Part shown: positions 12,405 through 30,607 of the stretch, piece by piece
Layout: each line of letters opens with the position of its first letter
Numbering within the stretch: the first letter of the stretch is position 1
Source: Oryza sativa Japonica Group
Lineage: Eukaryota; Streptophyta; Magnoliopsida; Poales; Poaceae
Reading direction: 5' to 3'
DNA length: 64,000 bases
NCBI RefSeq assembly: GCF_034140825.1
Contig: NC_089035.1
Location: 42,958,001-43,022,000, forward strand
Made by a program: the position numbers and the translations under genes
Notes under the pieces: generated by a model
Seen by the model: the letters and a program-made list of their open reading frames with translations, nothing else
Databases searched by the model: none
Told to the model about the DNA's origin: nothing

Positions 12405-12409
12405 CCCGC
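12337..12409 (-). tRNA. tRNA-Phe (anticodon GAA)
   Basis: A 73-nt cloverleaf without intron: acceptor GCGGGGA/TCACCGC, D-arm GCTC...GAGC, anticodon stem TCAGA/TCTGA around CTGAAGA, T-arm GCGTG/CACGC with loop TTCGATC, discriminator A. One acceptor pair (position 5 with 68) is G/A, which I recall as a normal feature of plant cytosolic tRNA-Phe. The CCA is not encoded. An intact nuclear gene is likely. Confidence 0.97.
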
Positions 12410-14897
12410 ACAGTGATTAAGTTATCTGGTTTGTTCACTACAGCGAGAGAAAACACACAATGACACTACGACTCGTTCCCAAAATGCCAAGATGCAATTG
12501 CCGATGATAATCTTTGTCAGCTACAAATCGTCGTGATTAGTGGTTCAAGTTGCTAACTAACTAAGCCAGCAACGTACACACATGTACAGCCAGCCACAAA
12601 CCAACCGCTGGTCAAGTCATGCTCATGCCGTGTGTCTTCGATCCACTTCTACTGTTCTACAACTACTAGTAGTTTTTTTTTTAATACTTGAGGTATAGAA
12701 TTAACCGCGTTAACTTGCAACTTACTCCAGTGATTTTCAAGCAGTAATTATATCTTATTGGTCCCAAACTGCCACATGCCAAGAGTCTAGAACTAGCTAA
12801 ACGCCACACAAGGGCCATCCTTTTTGTAGGAGTTGCTAGCTAGCTTTGGGCAGATAAACAAGAAAGAGCCCAACAAGTAGGAGCTCCCCAGCAAATAGGT
12901 TCAGTTCAATTATCATGTTTTAAATTGGGTCCTAGTATTATAAGTAGAAAGTGAAAACAAAATAATCTAAACTTTTTGATCGGTTAAATACTTAACTTAG
13001 TTGACTCTATAAATGGCTGACCATTTTATAATTTTCTTTATTCCTGGATTGACAATACTAATTATTTGCTCCTAGATAACTATAATTATAATCCGTTCGA
13101 GAAAATTTCTTTTTAAAAAAAGTCAGACTCGTCGATGTAAAGTTAAAATATAAAGTCAAAGGCTAATATTGTTAAGGTCAACTAGCTAGTATAGGCAGTT
13201 GGATCCACGTAGATGCAGTTATGATGCGATAATGCTTGACTTCTTCGTCATTGGCTCTTTGGCCTGCGAAGAAACTCTGTAACCACCAGATATATTTGAG
13301 GAAAAATTAGAGAAGCACGAACTAGCCTAATTCACTGGCAAACTCTAGCTAGACCAAGTTTGATTCAATTAGAGTGAGAAAAGGCTCGGGGTGGGGTTCT
13401 TCCGGCTAAAACCATAAGGTGTGAGATAGCCGATCCCCATCGGTCCTAATAAGCCAAAGCAGAAGTTAAAATTTGAATTTTCAAATTTAATTTTAAAATT
13501 AATTTTAAGATATTTTTAACGTATTTTTTTAACATTGGTCTTCAAGTCGCAACAAACAAATATATAAAAATTTTACTTACAAATTAATTTTTATTCTCTA
13601 ATAAACCGTTTTGACTTTTCAGGGAATATGGACAACTAATGAGCTCCTAGGTTCAGATCTCACCCCCTCTATTTTGATATGCATATATCTCATATTTAGC
13701 ATTTTTTTAAATTCAAACAGGAAGCCTTAAACCATTCTTTTTCGAAATCCACAATAATTATTCCTTCCTAACTAGCCAGAGTAGACCAAATTATTAACTT
13801 GTGTTCCATATCATTGCGACGGAGTTGGCCTGCATCATTAAGCATCACTAATCCAGCTCCACAGCTTCACGTGCACCAACACAGAAACACCGTGATAGCT
13901 AATCTTCGATTGCATATATGATGCTCTGTTTTGCGCATGTCGGAAGTAACGTATGATAATATATAATTTATTCCGCCTTTTGCTTAGAAGTTACAACTAA
14001 TTATACAAATATTGCAAGATAGACGACTGCAAACTACAAAATAACAACTTAATTACTCCTTAAAGACAGAGATAAGATCTATTGCTAAACCTTTAATTAT
14101 GGTTGGCAATAATATGCATAACCATTGTTTCTTCCAAGAGTGGTTTATAAGTTGTATGTACTCCTTGTCTTAAAAAAAAATACAATCTTTCAAAATCAAC
14201 GACCGATCACCTGTGTGTCGATCGAATTTCGCTGGGCTTAAATATTGTACACGTGTTTATTTCTTTAACTTGATTTATGTTGTACTAGATATATATCCTA
14301 ATAGCCTAATCAGAATGAGTAGCATGAAATTAATTATTTGATCATACGTGTATAATGTGCACTCACTTTCAAGCTGTATATCAGTCGATCGAGATCCAGC
14401 CGGACTGAGGGGTAGATAGTACATTAGTACTGTACTTGTACGATAGTTGAGCAGGGATTACTCCTAACCATCACCCAACACAATCTGGGAGTAGTTCACT
14501 TCATTATCAGTGAACTACTCATCAAATAAACAACCGGTACATCTATCAGTCACACCTATACAAAAAAAAAACACATTGATCATTAGTTATCCGTTAATTA
14601 ATATAGTCGCTACGTGTATTGAATTCATGTCTTGATCGATCGATGGTGATAGTAGATCAAATGTGTCAATAATGCAAATTGCTGGACTGGATTTTCTGGT
14701 ATGTGTTATATATATACTACCAATTTTGGATTTGCACGGCTGTTTCAAGAACACATTGAGAAACGCTCGAGGGTCTTCCATCTAGCTCCACAAGATGGTG
14801 AGGTAGCTGCCTAAGTTTGAAGCATCACATCTTCTGTTTATTTGATATTAGATCATTTCCTAATTTTTTTTTCAATAACATACCGTGATGTTTTCTA
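12410..14897. other. Gene-poor intergenic region with one MITE-like copy
   Basis: No gene is supported. A member of an AT-rich repeat family lies at about 13385-13645 (listed separately), and a perfect 12-bp-arm hairpin at 14489-14520. The rest is AT-rich DNA without clear structure. Confidence 0.5.
13385..13645. repeat. AT-rich MITE-like repeat, copy A of a three-copy family in this window
   Basis: The core (CTTCAAGTCGCAACAAACAA, then TATATAAAAATTTTACTTAC, then a T-rich stretch and CGTTTTGACTTTTC) matches the cores of copies at 44547-44768 and 51435-51610. The ends are approximate because the terminal repeats are poor. Confidence 0.45.
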
Positions 14898-15117
14898 CTC
14901 CCTCCTCCGTTTTATTAAAAGTCACTTTAGATTTACCCTAATTTAAAACTCTTCAAGTTTAACCAAATTTATAAGAAAATGTAGAAACAATTAATTATAG
15001 GATTGATCAAATTTGTATAGTGTATTTAGTTATTTTTTAAAAACTTGGTTAAACCTAAAGAGGTTTGACTTAAGACAAACCTAACATGACTTATAATATG
15101 AACTGAAACTAATGGAG
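14898..15117. mobile_element. Stowaway-type MITE
   Basis: 220 bp with TA on both sides (14896-14897, 15118-15119). The left arm CTCCCTCCTCCGTTTTATTAA and right arm (reverse complement of ACTGAAACTAATGGAG) are related inverted repeats with the AAGTCA box typical of this group. Confidence 0.7.
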
Positions 15118-15459
15118 TATTATTTTAGAGTGATATTCGATGACGTTTTGTCCGTTTTTCCATGATAATTGAGAGATCGAGACTGATTAGCAATTTGTTC
15201 TTCAAATATAGAAGACTTGAGAGACCGAGTGATTGATTCATATGATTAAGTGGGATTAACTGACAATTGATCAGATTTGATGATCTGAAGCAGACAAGCG
15301 AGCCATTTAGGGATTGTGTGATTGAGATGATTAATAACAACACAAACACACAAAAAAAGAGACATATAGGCCCCGAGCCAAAAAGAAACTTGTGGGTTGG
15401 TGACCTAACTCTCTAACTGATGAGACACCAATTAAGGCCAATAACAGCCAGCATATGTA

Positions 15460-15560
15460 CTCCCTCCGTCAGAAATAAGATTGTTTTTTTTTCCTTTTAT
15501 TTGTCCAAAACAAGATCATCTTTAAGTAGTCATTTTATTGTTTATGGAGTTTTAAAAAGT
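15460..15560. mobile_element. Stowaway-like left terminus, right end not found
   Basis: Begins after TA with CTCCCTCCGTCAGAAATAAG. No matching right terminus within 400 bp except the separate palindrome at 15787-15854, so it is probably truncated. Confidence 0.45.
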
Positions 15561-15786
15561 AGGATAATTATAGTGGAAGGGGTAATCAACTGAGAGACAA
15601 TTATATTAAGATTTGATAAAGTGGAAGGTATTATAGTTTTTATTATTATTTTCTATTGGTGTGTGGGTTGCATAAAAGATTAAGTTATTTTGGAAATGCA
15701 TAATCCCTACATGTGTGATGTCACTTGGACCTGGGGTAATTAGTTTTGAGTTTGACAGGTAGGCCACCATGCATCCATCACATCTA

Positions 15787-15854
15787 CCCCTCCGTCCCAA
15801 AAAACTTAACCTAGAAAGGGAGGTTGAGTTTTTTTAAAGAAAAAACGGAGGGAG
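15787..15854. mobile_element. Miniature 68-bp Stowaway-like palindrome
   Basis: Starts CCCCTCCGTCCCAAAAAAC and ends ACGGAGGGAG, flanked by TA at 15785-15786 and 15855-15856. The two halves pair through AACTTAACCT/AGGTTGAGTT, leaving almost no loop. It may be an extreme internal deletion derivative. Confidence 0.6.
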
Positions 15855-16193
15855 TACCAATAAAGGATAGGATCCGCACGAAGGCTGGTCGACTTGAGAT
15901 TTGGGTTTAATTTGATCGAAATTAATGGTCCTACAATTGCATGACATGTTTTAAAATACTCCATTCATGGTGCAATTATGAGTTTTTTTCTCCAATGTTT
16001 GATCATCCATCTTATTTAAAATTTTCTTATTTAATATCTGATAAAACATGAATAATAATCTATGCTTGACTTATTATTTTTATTTTTTTATAAATTTTTA
16101 AATAAGGAGGATGGTCAAACGTTGGATATAAAAACTTATAATTGCATTTAAAGTGGTACAGATGAAGTACAATTTACAACTGATATAGTAGTA

Positions 16194-16346
16194 CTGCTTC
16201 CTCTGTTTCACAATGTAAGACTTTTTAGCATTGCTAATATTCATTTAGATGTTAATGAATCTAGATATATGTTTATGTCTAGATTTATTAATATTTATAT
16301 GTATGTGGTCAATGTTAGAAAATTTTACATTGTGAATCAGGGGGAG
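16194..16346. mobile_element. Stowaway-type MITE (short, about 150-bp subfamily)
   Basis: TA-flanked. The arms share TTTCACAATGTAAGACTTTTTAG with its mirror near 16321-16340. The same subfamily as the element at 16975-17120, with the internal TCTAGATTTATTAAT region also shared. Confidence 0.65.
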
Positions 16347-16816
16347 TACTAACTAATTAATGGTGAAGCAAGCCGACGCCGGCGCCGCATATATAATCGC
16401 ACTATCTAGCCTTTTTCCATTTGGTCAATCGATCGTCAGATAGAGCTGGGCTGTCGTGCAGTAATTCGTTGGATGATCTTATATATCGATCTGGTTCTGA
16501 TGGGTGCCCTTTTTGGCTGGATTCCACACACTGCTAGCTGCCGTACGTGTACACCGACGTGTGTTTTGTGCGATGCATACCCCGTCGCCGTGTACTTGCT
16601 TTTGCGTTGCATGAGCGTGAGACGATGGCGATCGATGGAGCACTGCCCTTCACACCAGGACGATTCTCTGATCCTCTTAAGTCTTAATCCTATGGCTACA
16701 ATCGTAAAAGCGTGTGGTAGTAGTAGATTAATTGTGGTTGTGTGATTTATTGGAGTTTAAATCCTAATGCACGTAAATATAGTTGCGTACATATTTAACG
16801 TATAGGTCCAAAGTAA

Positions 16817-17185
16817 TACATACCTTTTATTTTATAATATTATAAGACATTTTGATTTTTTTTAGTTAAACTTATTTTAAGTTTCATCAAATTTATAAAA
16901 GATATAACACTATTTTCAACACCAAACAAATATATTATCAAAATATATTTAAGTTTAAGGAAACTAATTTCATACTTCCTCCGTTTCACAATGTAAAACT
17001 TTCTAACATTGCTCACATTCATATAGATTTTCATAAATCTGGACATATATGTGTGTGTCTAGATTCATCTATATGAATGTACACAATGCTAGAAAGCCTT
17101 ACATTATGAAATGAAGGGAGTACTATAGAGTTGTTATATTCCTCTACAAACTTAGTCAAACTTATAAAAATTTGACTTAGAGGCT
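16817..17185. mobile_element. Older Stowaway-like MITE split by a younger one
   Basis: The left half (TTATAATATTATAAGACATT, then ACCAAACAAATATATTATC) and right half (ACAAACTTAGTCAAACTTAT) match the internal sequence of a common rice Stowaway group. They are separated by the complete element at 16975-17120. The right terminus is lost or too divergent. Confidence 0.5.
16975..17120. mobile_element. Younger Stowaway-type MITE nested in 16817-17185
   Basis: 146 bp with TA at 16973-16974 and 17121-17122; arms CTTCCTCCGTTTCACAATG and its near-mirror CATTATGAAATGAAGGGAG. A sister of the element at 16194-16346. Confidence 0.7.
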
Positions 17186-19106
17186 GCGTTAGCTGTTGCA
17201 AAACAACTGAGCTATTAAGTTGCATGGAAACTGGAGCAATCAATTAGCGTATGATCAATTAATTATTGATTTTTTATAAACTTAAAATAAATTTATTTGT
17301 CTTTTAAAGAAACTTTTATATAAAAAGTTAATGACATTCCATTTAATAGTTTAGTGAGCATGCTTATAATAAATGAGGAAGTTACAAAAGTGAAACAAGA
17401 AAAGAACACAATCTTAGAAAAAGTAAAAATGACTTATAATACGAAATAGGAAGAGTACTTCCTTTATTAAAAAGAATAATAATAAAAACACACTCAGGTA
17501 ACAAGCAAAGCACAGTGTGCCACAAGGGATACCATATCAACCTCATACCTTTTAAGAGATCCCATATCCTTTTCTTGCTACGGATTTTTCAAGTCCGTAC
17601 AAATCAATAATACTAGGACATGTCAATTAACAAAAACTTTAATAAGTACTACTACTAGTAGTAGTATATAGTACAGTATATACCAGCAAAATTGAGGCAA
17701 TGCCCTCATAATTTATTTAACAAGTGTATGCCTTTTTTTATATATCATTTTTCTCGTTTTCCATTTTCTTCCCAAAAAATGAAGGGATTGCACTTCTTGT
17801 TCTTGTTCTTAAGAATAGCAGTAGGTGTAGGCAAGCTTTAATTCCCATTATCGTCATCAGCAGCACAACTAACACCAAATCTTATTTCCTTTTTAGTATG
17901 TCCAATTGTTCTTGATTATTACTCCAACTGATGTCAGGTTCAACTCACTAACAGATCGATCGAAGGAGAGATGACTTCAGATCATGCGTCAAAGTCTTCT
18001 CAGTAATTCACTTCGATTGATTAGCTCTCTTTTTTTTCTCGCGTAACGAATTCTATATTGTTCATATATACCTTTCATATGTTGAGTTTCTACTTCTTGA
18101 TGTGGCTTGTTTGGCCTCTAATCTGTTGACTGAACTTGTCTGACCTGGACAAACTAGATCCATTTGGAGGTTTATACAGAAGACATCGCATTTATTTTTT
18201 ATACCTTGTTGTAGCACAGTTGTTCTAAACCGTTAAAGATTTAATAATGTTTAATTAGCACTAACTAGGTGTAGGCATAGCTGTTATACTAAGTTGTCAA
18301 CACGAGCAAGAACGAGAGAGGAGTCAAAACACCTTTGCCATGAATTGTTCCTTCGTTTCAAAGCAAGGACGACGAAGAATTGGCTCTGAAATTCTCCATC
18401 TGTTTTTGAAGAGGAGTTCAAATCTGTTTCGAAGAACATGTCTGAAAAGCAAGAACACACGTACTGCAGCATCTAGACGACGCAGCCTGGTCCAATGGAT
18501 GGAAGAAATTGCGTAATTTTCGCTGTTGATTTCGGCGGCGGCGTACACGAAAATCTTGAGGTTTCCGCGTCCATGCGAGTGATCGATCGATCGCGGAAGG
18601 AAAAAAAAGTACACCTGCTACAATAAATTTTGCATATGCATCCTCCCATTGTTATGTAACCTTAAAAAGGGCCCTCACTTTTATAGTTTTATATATATCT
18701 AAAAAATACTACTTTTTTTTTGAAACACATTAGAGATGTACTAACATAAAATGTATTTTTCCAGGCAAAAATGTATACTACTCTTGTTTCACTACCACAT
18801 TCTGCTAAAACTTGGACACATTGGACAAGCCATGGAACCAAATGTTTGTAATCAAAACGGTGGTTGCGAAGTGTCATGTCTTTTTTTTAAGCTATGCTTA
18901 TACTTATTAGCTTTTTTTTTGCGTAAGTGGGGTTATCGATTCGTTAGTCACAAGTTAAGATTCGAGAAGAAGGTGTATACGGCAGTGTTTAAAAATAAAA
19001 ACAACGTGCCTAAACACATGATACGGTGGAAAACTTTTCATGATATCAATTTATGAGCATCAAAAGATTACCATGCAACTATTACACAAAATTTTGCTAC
19101 TACGTA
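17186..19106. other. Intergenic region, no supported gene
   Basis: AT-rich. A possible MITE right end lies near 17430-17458 (GACTTATAATACGAAATAGG). Several small ORFs on both strands show no recognisable protein. Confidence 0.45.
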
Positions 19107-19342
19107 CTCCCTCCGTTTCGAAATGTTTGACGCCGTTGACTTTTTAGCATATGTTTGACCGCTCGTCTTATTCAAAAAAATCTAAGTAATTATTAATTCT
19201 TTTCCTATCATTTGATTCATCGTTAAATATATTTTTATGTAGGCATATAATTTTACATATTTCATAAAAGTTTTTGAATAAGACGAACGGTCAAACATGT
19301 GCTAAAAAGTTAACGGTGTCAAACATTTCGAAACGGAGGGAG
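19107..19342. mobile_element. Stowaway-type MITE, well preserved
   Basis: 236 bp, TA on both sides (19105-19106 and 19343-19344). The terminal arms CTCCCTCCGTTTCGAAATG are almost perfectly inverted, and the GTTTGACCG...CGGTCAAAC boxes are symmetrical. The same subfamily as 31221-31454 and 60510-60744. Confidence 0.88.
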
Positions 19343-19993
19343 TATTTGTCTTGTATCATTCCAATTGATAGAGGGCTAACCACATTCCAAACATGTCCTA
19401 ATATGTAAAGGCAACCCTTTTACTCTCGCCGATCATTTAATGTATGTTCTTTTGAACGTCGATATAGCCTCCAAATAGTATCACTTTGATTAATTACTAA
19501 CCCTACTAGTATCTCTATGCAGCTTGGAACATGCACAATCAATTTCGTATATTTTTCAAATCCATATTTCCCTAATCAAACTATTTCATCAAATTTTGTC
19601 GGTGCAATCTGGGCAATTTCAGTACTTTGCGAGCATTTATACTTATACAAGAAATACTCCGTATGAAAGAAATCTCAGTGGTCAACCCTAAATTAAATGA
19701 AACACAAGGGGGTGAAAGCGAAAGGAGATGAACATAAAACATGAAAACCAAGGGAGAGAAAAAAAAAAAGGTTCAACTACTCTTTCCATTCTCGCTCGCG
19801 GCGCCTCCTCCTCCTCTCCCAATTCCGCCGCCAATTTCCGGTGCCGACGAGGAGTCGGAGTCGGAGTCCGCCTCGCCGGCGGCGTCCGAGTGTGTGTGTG
19901 TATGTAATGGACGCCGACGAGCCGCCGGAGCACAGCACCGACCCGCTCACGCGCCGCGCCTGCAGCTGCTGCTGCAGGTAGGGTGTTCGACGC
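19343..19993 (+). promoter_or_regulatory. Upstream region and 5' UTR of the DUF630/632 gene
   Basis: Contains a (TCGGAG)n run near 19853-19868 and a GT microsatellite near 19890-19900. The long ORF beginning at 19741 passes out of frame through the real first exon and is a GC-rich shadow. Confidence 0.45.
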
Positions 19994-22822
19994 ATGGGCT
20001 GCACCACCTCGCACGACGCGTTCGCCGCAGCGAGGGCGCGGGCGCGGGCGTCGTCGTCTTCGTTGGAGCGGCCGCGGCGGGCGCAGGCCGACCCGGCCGC
20101 GCTGTGCCGCGAGCGCGCGGCGCTGATCCGCGCCGCGGCCGACCGGCGCTACGCGCTGGCGTCCGCGCACGCCGCGTACTTCCGCTCGCTCGCCGCCGTC
20201 GGGGGCGCGCTGCGGCGGTTTGCGGCGGCCGCGCTCGCGCCGGGCACCCCGCCGTCCGGTTCCTCCCCGGTGCTCACCCTCCCGCCGTCCCCGGCGAAGC
20301 CGGTCGACGCCTCGGCCGCCGCGGCCAGGTCGAGCCTCCCGCCGTCGCCGTCCTCGTCCTCCACCGTCTCGCCTCTCTCGCACACCCTCTCCGACGAGGA
20401 CCTGGACGCGCACGGCGCCGCCAAACACGCCACCGCCGCCGCCGCGTCATCGACGAGGTATCACTACCACTACATGAGGAACTCTCCCACCGTGCCCACC
20501 ACGGTGTACGAGGACCCCAATGGCGAGGCCAGCTATGGTGGCTACGGTGGCTACGGGTACACGTATTCGTACGGGCCCTACGGCGAGGTGGTTGCGGAGG
20601 AGAGGCCGGAGACGGCGACGCCGCCGCCAACCGCGGAGGTCGCGGCGTGGGACTTCTTCGACCCCTTCACCTCCTACGATCAATTCATAGAGGATTACAA
20701 GGGCCACGACGGCGGCAACTTGCCTTCCAATAGCCCGAATTACTCGGAGCTGAGGAGGGTGGAGGGGATCCCGGAGCTGGAGGACGAGGCGGAGCTCGAG
20801 GCGGCGGAGGCGAAGGCGAAGGCATCCAAACCATCAACCTCCGTCGTTGCTGATCAAGGTGGGAAAGGGAAGAGACCAATTTCTTCAGACGTCAGCTCGA
20901 AGGGGGAGGCTTCTGATGGGAAGCTGCTGCAGAGGAAGGGATCCGGTGGCAATGGCGAGCCAGAGAATGCCAGCTTGAAGGGCAGTGGTAGTGGTGACAA
21001 CAATGGCAGCTCCACCAGCAAGAAGAAAGGTATAGCCTTCGATGGCATTGAGCAACCGATTGCTGCTGCTCAGGGGGAAGGTGGGAGTGGCAAGTCTGTG
21101 CAGTCGACTGCTGTGAGCAGTGAGTCGTTCTCGCCGCTTCACCAGGGGAACAGGAGTGTCATGGAGGCCATGGACGAGATCAAGGAGAGGTTCGATGAGG
21201 CGCTGAACTGCGGCGAAGAAGTTTCCAAGCTTCTTGAGGTGGGGAAGGTTCCCCCCCAGAGTTCCACGCCCCGAGTTCTTAGATGTGGGTAATGCATTTG
21301 CATTGTGTTTCTTACTAGCTACCAGTATCATTTTGATGCAACTAGGTAATGTGTGCTAGAGCATTTATAGATTTTCTCGTGTTGTCTCTGCAGATTTGTC
21401 TTCCAGAGTGATGGATCCTCTATCTCTGACCGTGCCTTCATCTTCGTGCCTGCCGAAGCCACGTAGAAAGTCAAGAACATTGAGCGGAAAGGCCAGCACT
21501 TCATCAAATCCATCAGTAGCTGGTAGAAGAAACAGTGCTGGAAGTCTCTCATCAACTCTGGAGAAGCTATGTGCTTGGGAAAAGAAGCTTTACCAGGAGA
21601 TTAAGGTACACACATAATCTCTGCACCAGTTATCGCATCATAGAACAAAGCATAGGTGTTAATTCATATGCTATATGATTTACCGCCGAACACGTGTTTG
21701 ATGGTTAGGTGGTTGTTCTAGGATGAAGAGAAGCTGAGGATTCTTTATGAAAAGAAGTACAGGAGGCTAAAATCTCTGGACGAACGAGGATTAGATTCAA
21801 CTACGATCGACGCCACCAGGTTATCAGTAAGGAACTTGCAATCCAGGATTACCATCAATATTAGAACAGCCAATGCCTTCTCATCGAAGATACAGAATAT
21901 TCGAGATGAAGAGCTATATCCTCAACTCGTTGATCTCATCATTGGGTATGAAACTTCATGATTTCTAATTGTACTACTATTCTTCAACACTTCACCCTGA
22001 TGACAGTTTCATCTAATGAATACAATTTGTTGTCTTGAGTGCAGATTGAGAAGAATGTGGAAAGCTGTTCTATTGTGTCACGAGAAGCAGCTATCGGCCA
22101 TTCAGGACAGCAAAATGCACCTGATCAAGGCAGTGACCATTAGCCAATCCAATGCTGCTGCAGTAGCCACAGTAGAATTAGAGAGGGAGCTTGCAAAATG
22201 GTACCGCTGCTTCAACAAGTGGATCAGCTCACAGAGGTCTTATGCTGAAGCACTGAACGGATGGCTGAGGAAATGGCTCACTGAGCCTGAGGTGCAGGAG
22301 GAAAACACACCGGATGGCGCCCCGCCTTTCTCCCCAGGCAAGCTAGGCGCCCCGCCTGTGTTTGTCATATCAAATGATTGGCTCCAAGTGATTGAGATGG
22401 TTTCCAAGAATGAAGTGTTGAAGACAATTGACCAATTCTCCAAGCTTGTGCATGAGTACAAGAAGACCCAGGAAAAGGAGCACAGGCAGAAACGAAAAGC
22501 TGATCATGCTTCCCGAGATTATAACAAAAGGCGCAAAGTTCTGCAGAGGGAACTTGGGTTGAGTACCAGTCTTGATATGGTTGCAGTCATGGAGAACACT
22601 CACCACAGCCATGACAACCGTGTAATCGAGCTAGAGAAGATGAGTAGAAAGAAGGATGAGGAGAAGACCAAGCATGATGAGATTGTAAAACATGCCCATC
22701 TTGCAGCTTCAGCTACTCTACCAGTCGGGTTGGTCCCTGTGCTGCACCAGATCGTCAGCTTCTCCCAGGAAAATGTGCAAAAGTACACAAGCATCAGAAC
22801 CCGAGGTGCCCGGGTCCACTGA
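19994..22822 (+). CDS. DUF630/DUF632 protein (NRG2/bZIP-domain-like family), plasma-membrane anchor motif
   Basis: Four exons, 19994-21284, 21394-21605, 21722-21945 and 22045-22822, giving 834 residues. The start MGCTTS is a classic N-myristoylation plus palmitoylation signal and opens the DUF630 domain (about 1-60, with CRERAALIRAAADRRYALA). A low-complexity Pro/Ser/Tyr/Gly region follows (about 80-350), then DUF632 (about 385-790) with AMDEIKERFDEA, SLSSTLEKLCAWEKKLYQE, LIIGLRRMWKAVLLCHEKQ and a coiled-coil KTQEKEHRQKRKADHASRDY region. Arabidopsis members include nitrate regulatory gene 2 and others of unknown role; which one this is cannot be decided. The first donor used (T|GTGGGT) is the only one that keeps the conserved frame. 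Confidence 0.9.
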
Positions 22823-23923
22823 CTGCCGAGAAATGGGTTTTACACAGAAGTGTGTGATAGATGATCAAAGGTTCAACAGCTTGTTGCATGCACAAAGGAG
22901 AATTTTTTGGTTGCTGTCCTGAATGAGGACAGTGCTGGGATTCTTTTTGTAGAGTAATTGGTTTAATTTGGGGTTTAGGCATTCAGTTCTTACAGTGGAC
23001 GGTGGTAGATAGAAAGTTAGTGTTATCCATAGATTCTTACTGATATCCAACTTACCTATGATGTTAATGTTATCGATAGACCATATATTCTTACTGTTGT
23101 CTGACTCTTTGCTAAATTGCTGAAAGCTGAGTACAGAGAGTAGACTAATGATGTATTATTGAGAAGTTTCAGATGTTACTCATTTATTCTGTACATAACA
23201 CTTGCCTCATTAAGTGACTTGTTCATTCTAGCTTCAATCTGTTTTACGTTCTGTTTTGTGTTTACCCTGTCAATTTGATTTGAAATAAAGCTTGCGAACT
23301 GGAAAAGGTGATTTACTGACTCTTTGCTCATTTCATGGTATAATTGATTACTTAGTGTATCCATGTGTTTGTTATTCAGAAGTTCCAGCATTTTACTCAT
23401 TCTGCACATTCCACTTGCAAACTAGTAGCGTTTTGTTCAGTTCAGCAATGGTCAATTGACACAAAGACACTGCAACCTCTTCTGTGATAGGACACAGTGA
23501 TACTGCAACCTCTTTATACTCATTCTGTTTACAGATTACATACACCATTCACTTCTCTGTAAATGACATTGCTCCCTTGCATTCGCGAATTAGATGTATA
23601 TATACATAAACATTGCTACTCTGCTCTACCACTTTCATTTTTGTCGCTCTTTACATTCTTATCCACTATAAAGATATAGTAAATCCTACCAATACGATCC
23701 GACATTCTAAAACCACATCAGCAATTCAGCGTCGTAGGGGAGAAACACCATAACTGACAGAGGCCACCACCAACTTCCTTCAAGTAGCAAAAGGTGCCTT
23801 GATGCATGTCCTGTATAACTCTTCCACAGGCGTCTGGAAATTATCTTCAGAGAGTACACATTTTTGGCTCAGAAAAGTCCAGTGGTCCAATTCAGTTGGT
23901 TGATATAGTCGGGGGGCGCTCAA
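22823..23923. other. Convergent 3' region between the DUF632 gene and MnmG
   Basis: Both genes end here, so it holds two 3' UTRs. No gene or element with clear ends was seen. Confidence 0.55.
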
Positions 23924-29872
<5,949 letters not shown>

Positions 29873-29969
29873 GGCCGCCGATGAGGTCGACGAAACGGCG
29901 GCGGCGGAATTTTTCGCGGCTCGCTGTGGCTCAGGATGAGGCTGGAACGGAAAGTCGCAATCCCATTCT

Positions 29970-30017
29970 TGGGCCGCACGTGAATGAAATCCAGATACGG
30001 CCCAGAAAATATGGGCC
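29970..30017 (-). promoter_or_regulatory. Site II (TGGGCC) cluster upstream of MnmG
   Basis: TGGGCC at 29970-29975 and 30012-30017 and GGCCCA at 29999-30004, 98-145 bp before the start codon. A G-box-like CACGTG lies at 29978-29983. Confidence 0.55.
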
Positions 30018-30607
30018 AAATCGGGTATAACGTATCCCACATCTTTGAAAACCGGTGTAAAGTTCATGTGTATAAAATTGGTATATTCATACCAAAGTTT
30101 TATGTACAAAGTTTACATGTATAAAGTTTCGTATATGAGGTTGTATGTATAATTTTTTTCCAGGGCAAACAAAGTTCTGTTTGTTGCCAAAAAAGAAAGG
30201 CCCATAAACGGTTTAAGAACAAATGCACAAGGCACTAAGGCAGACAACATTTGGACCGGACGAGCACCACACATATGCCCGATGTGAGGAGGTCAAAGCC
30301 ATTCGTACGTCTAGCTATCACAAGAGCAAAGTAGTATATTGTACAGGGAGTATTATCGATCGTACAAGTACAAACTTGACACCATCTACAAAACTAATTT
30401 TTAACTTATAAACTTCTCATACACTATATAGAGTTTGTAGCAACAAAATTATAACATATGAAAATATATTGAAATACCAATCCAATGATATTATTTTCAG
30501 CAAATAAAATTCGATTTACATTACACTACTTGTTAGTCAGATGTTTTTAAAGTTAAATCTTTAAATACATGCGTGTCTTACACTATGGAGTATATAACAA
30601 ATAATGT
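30018..30607. other. Intergenic region between MnmG and the receptor kinase 3' end
   Basis: Holds the MnmG promoter remainder and the kinase 3' UTR. No gene or clear element is seen. Confidence 0.5.

Noticed and set aside
16370-16745. GC-richer patch with an ORF at 16473
   Set aside because: No conserved protein and no splice-supported extension.
19741-20733. 330-codon plus-strand ORF over the start of the DUF630 gene
   Set aside because: Out of frame with the conserved DUF630 protein; its length comes from high G+C and it is Arg/Ala-rich low complexity.
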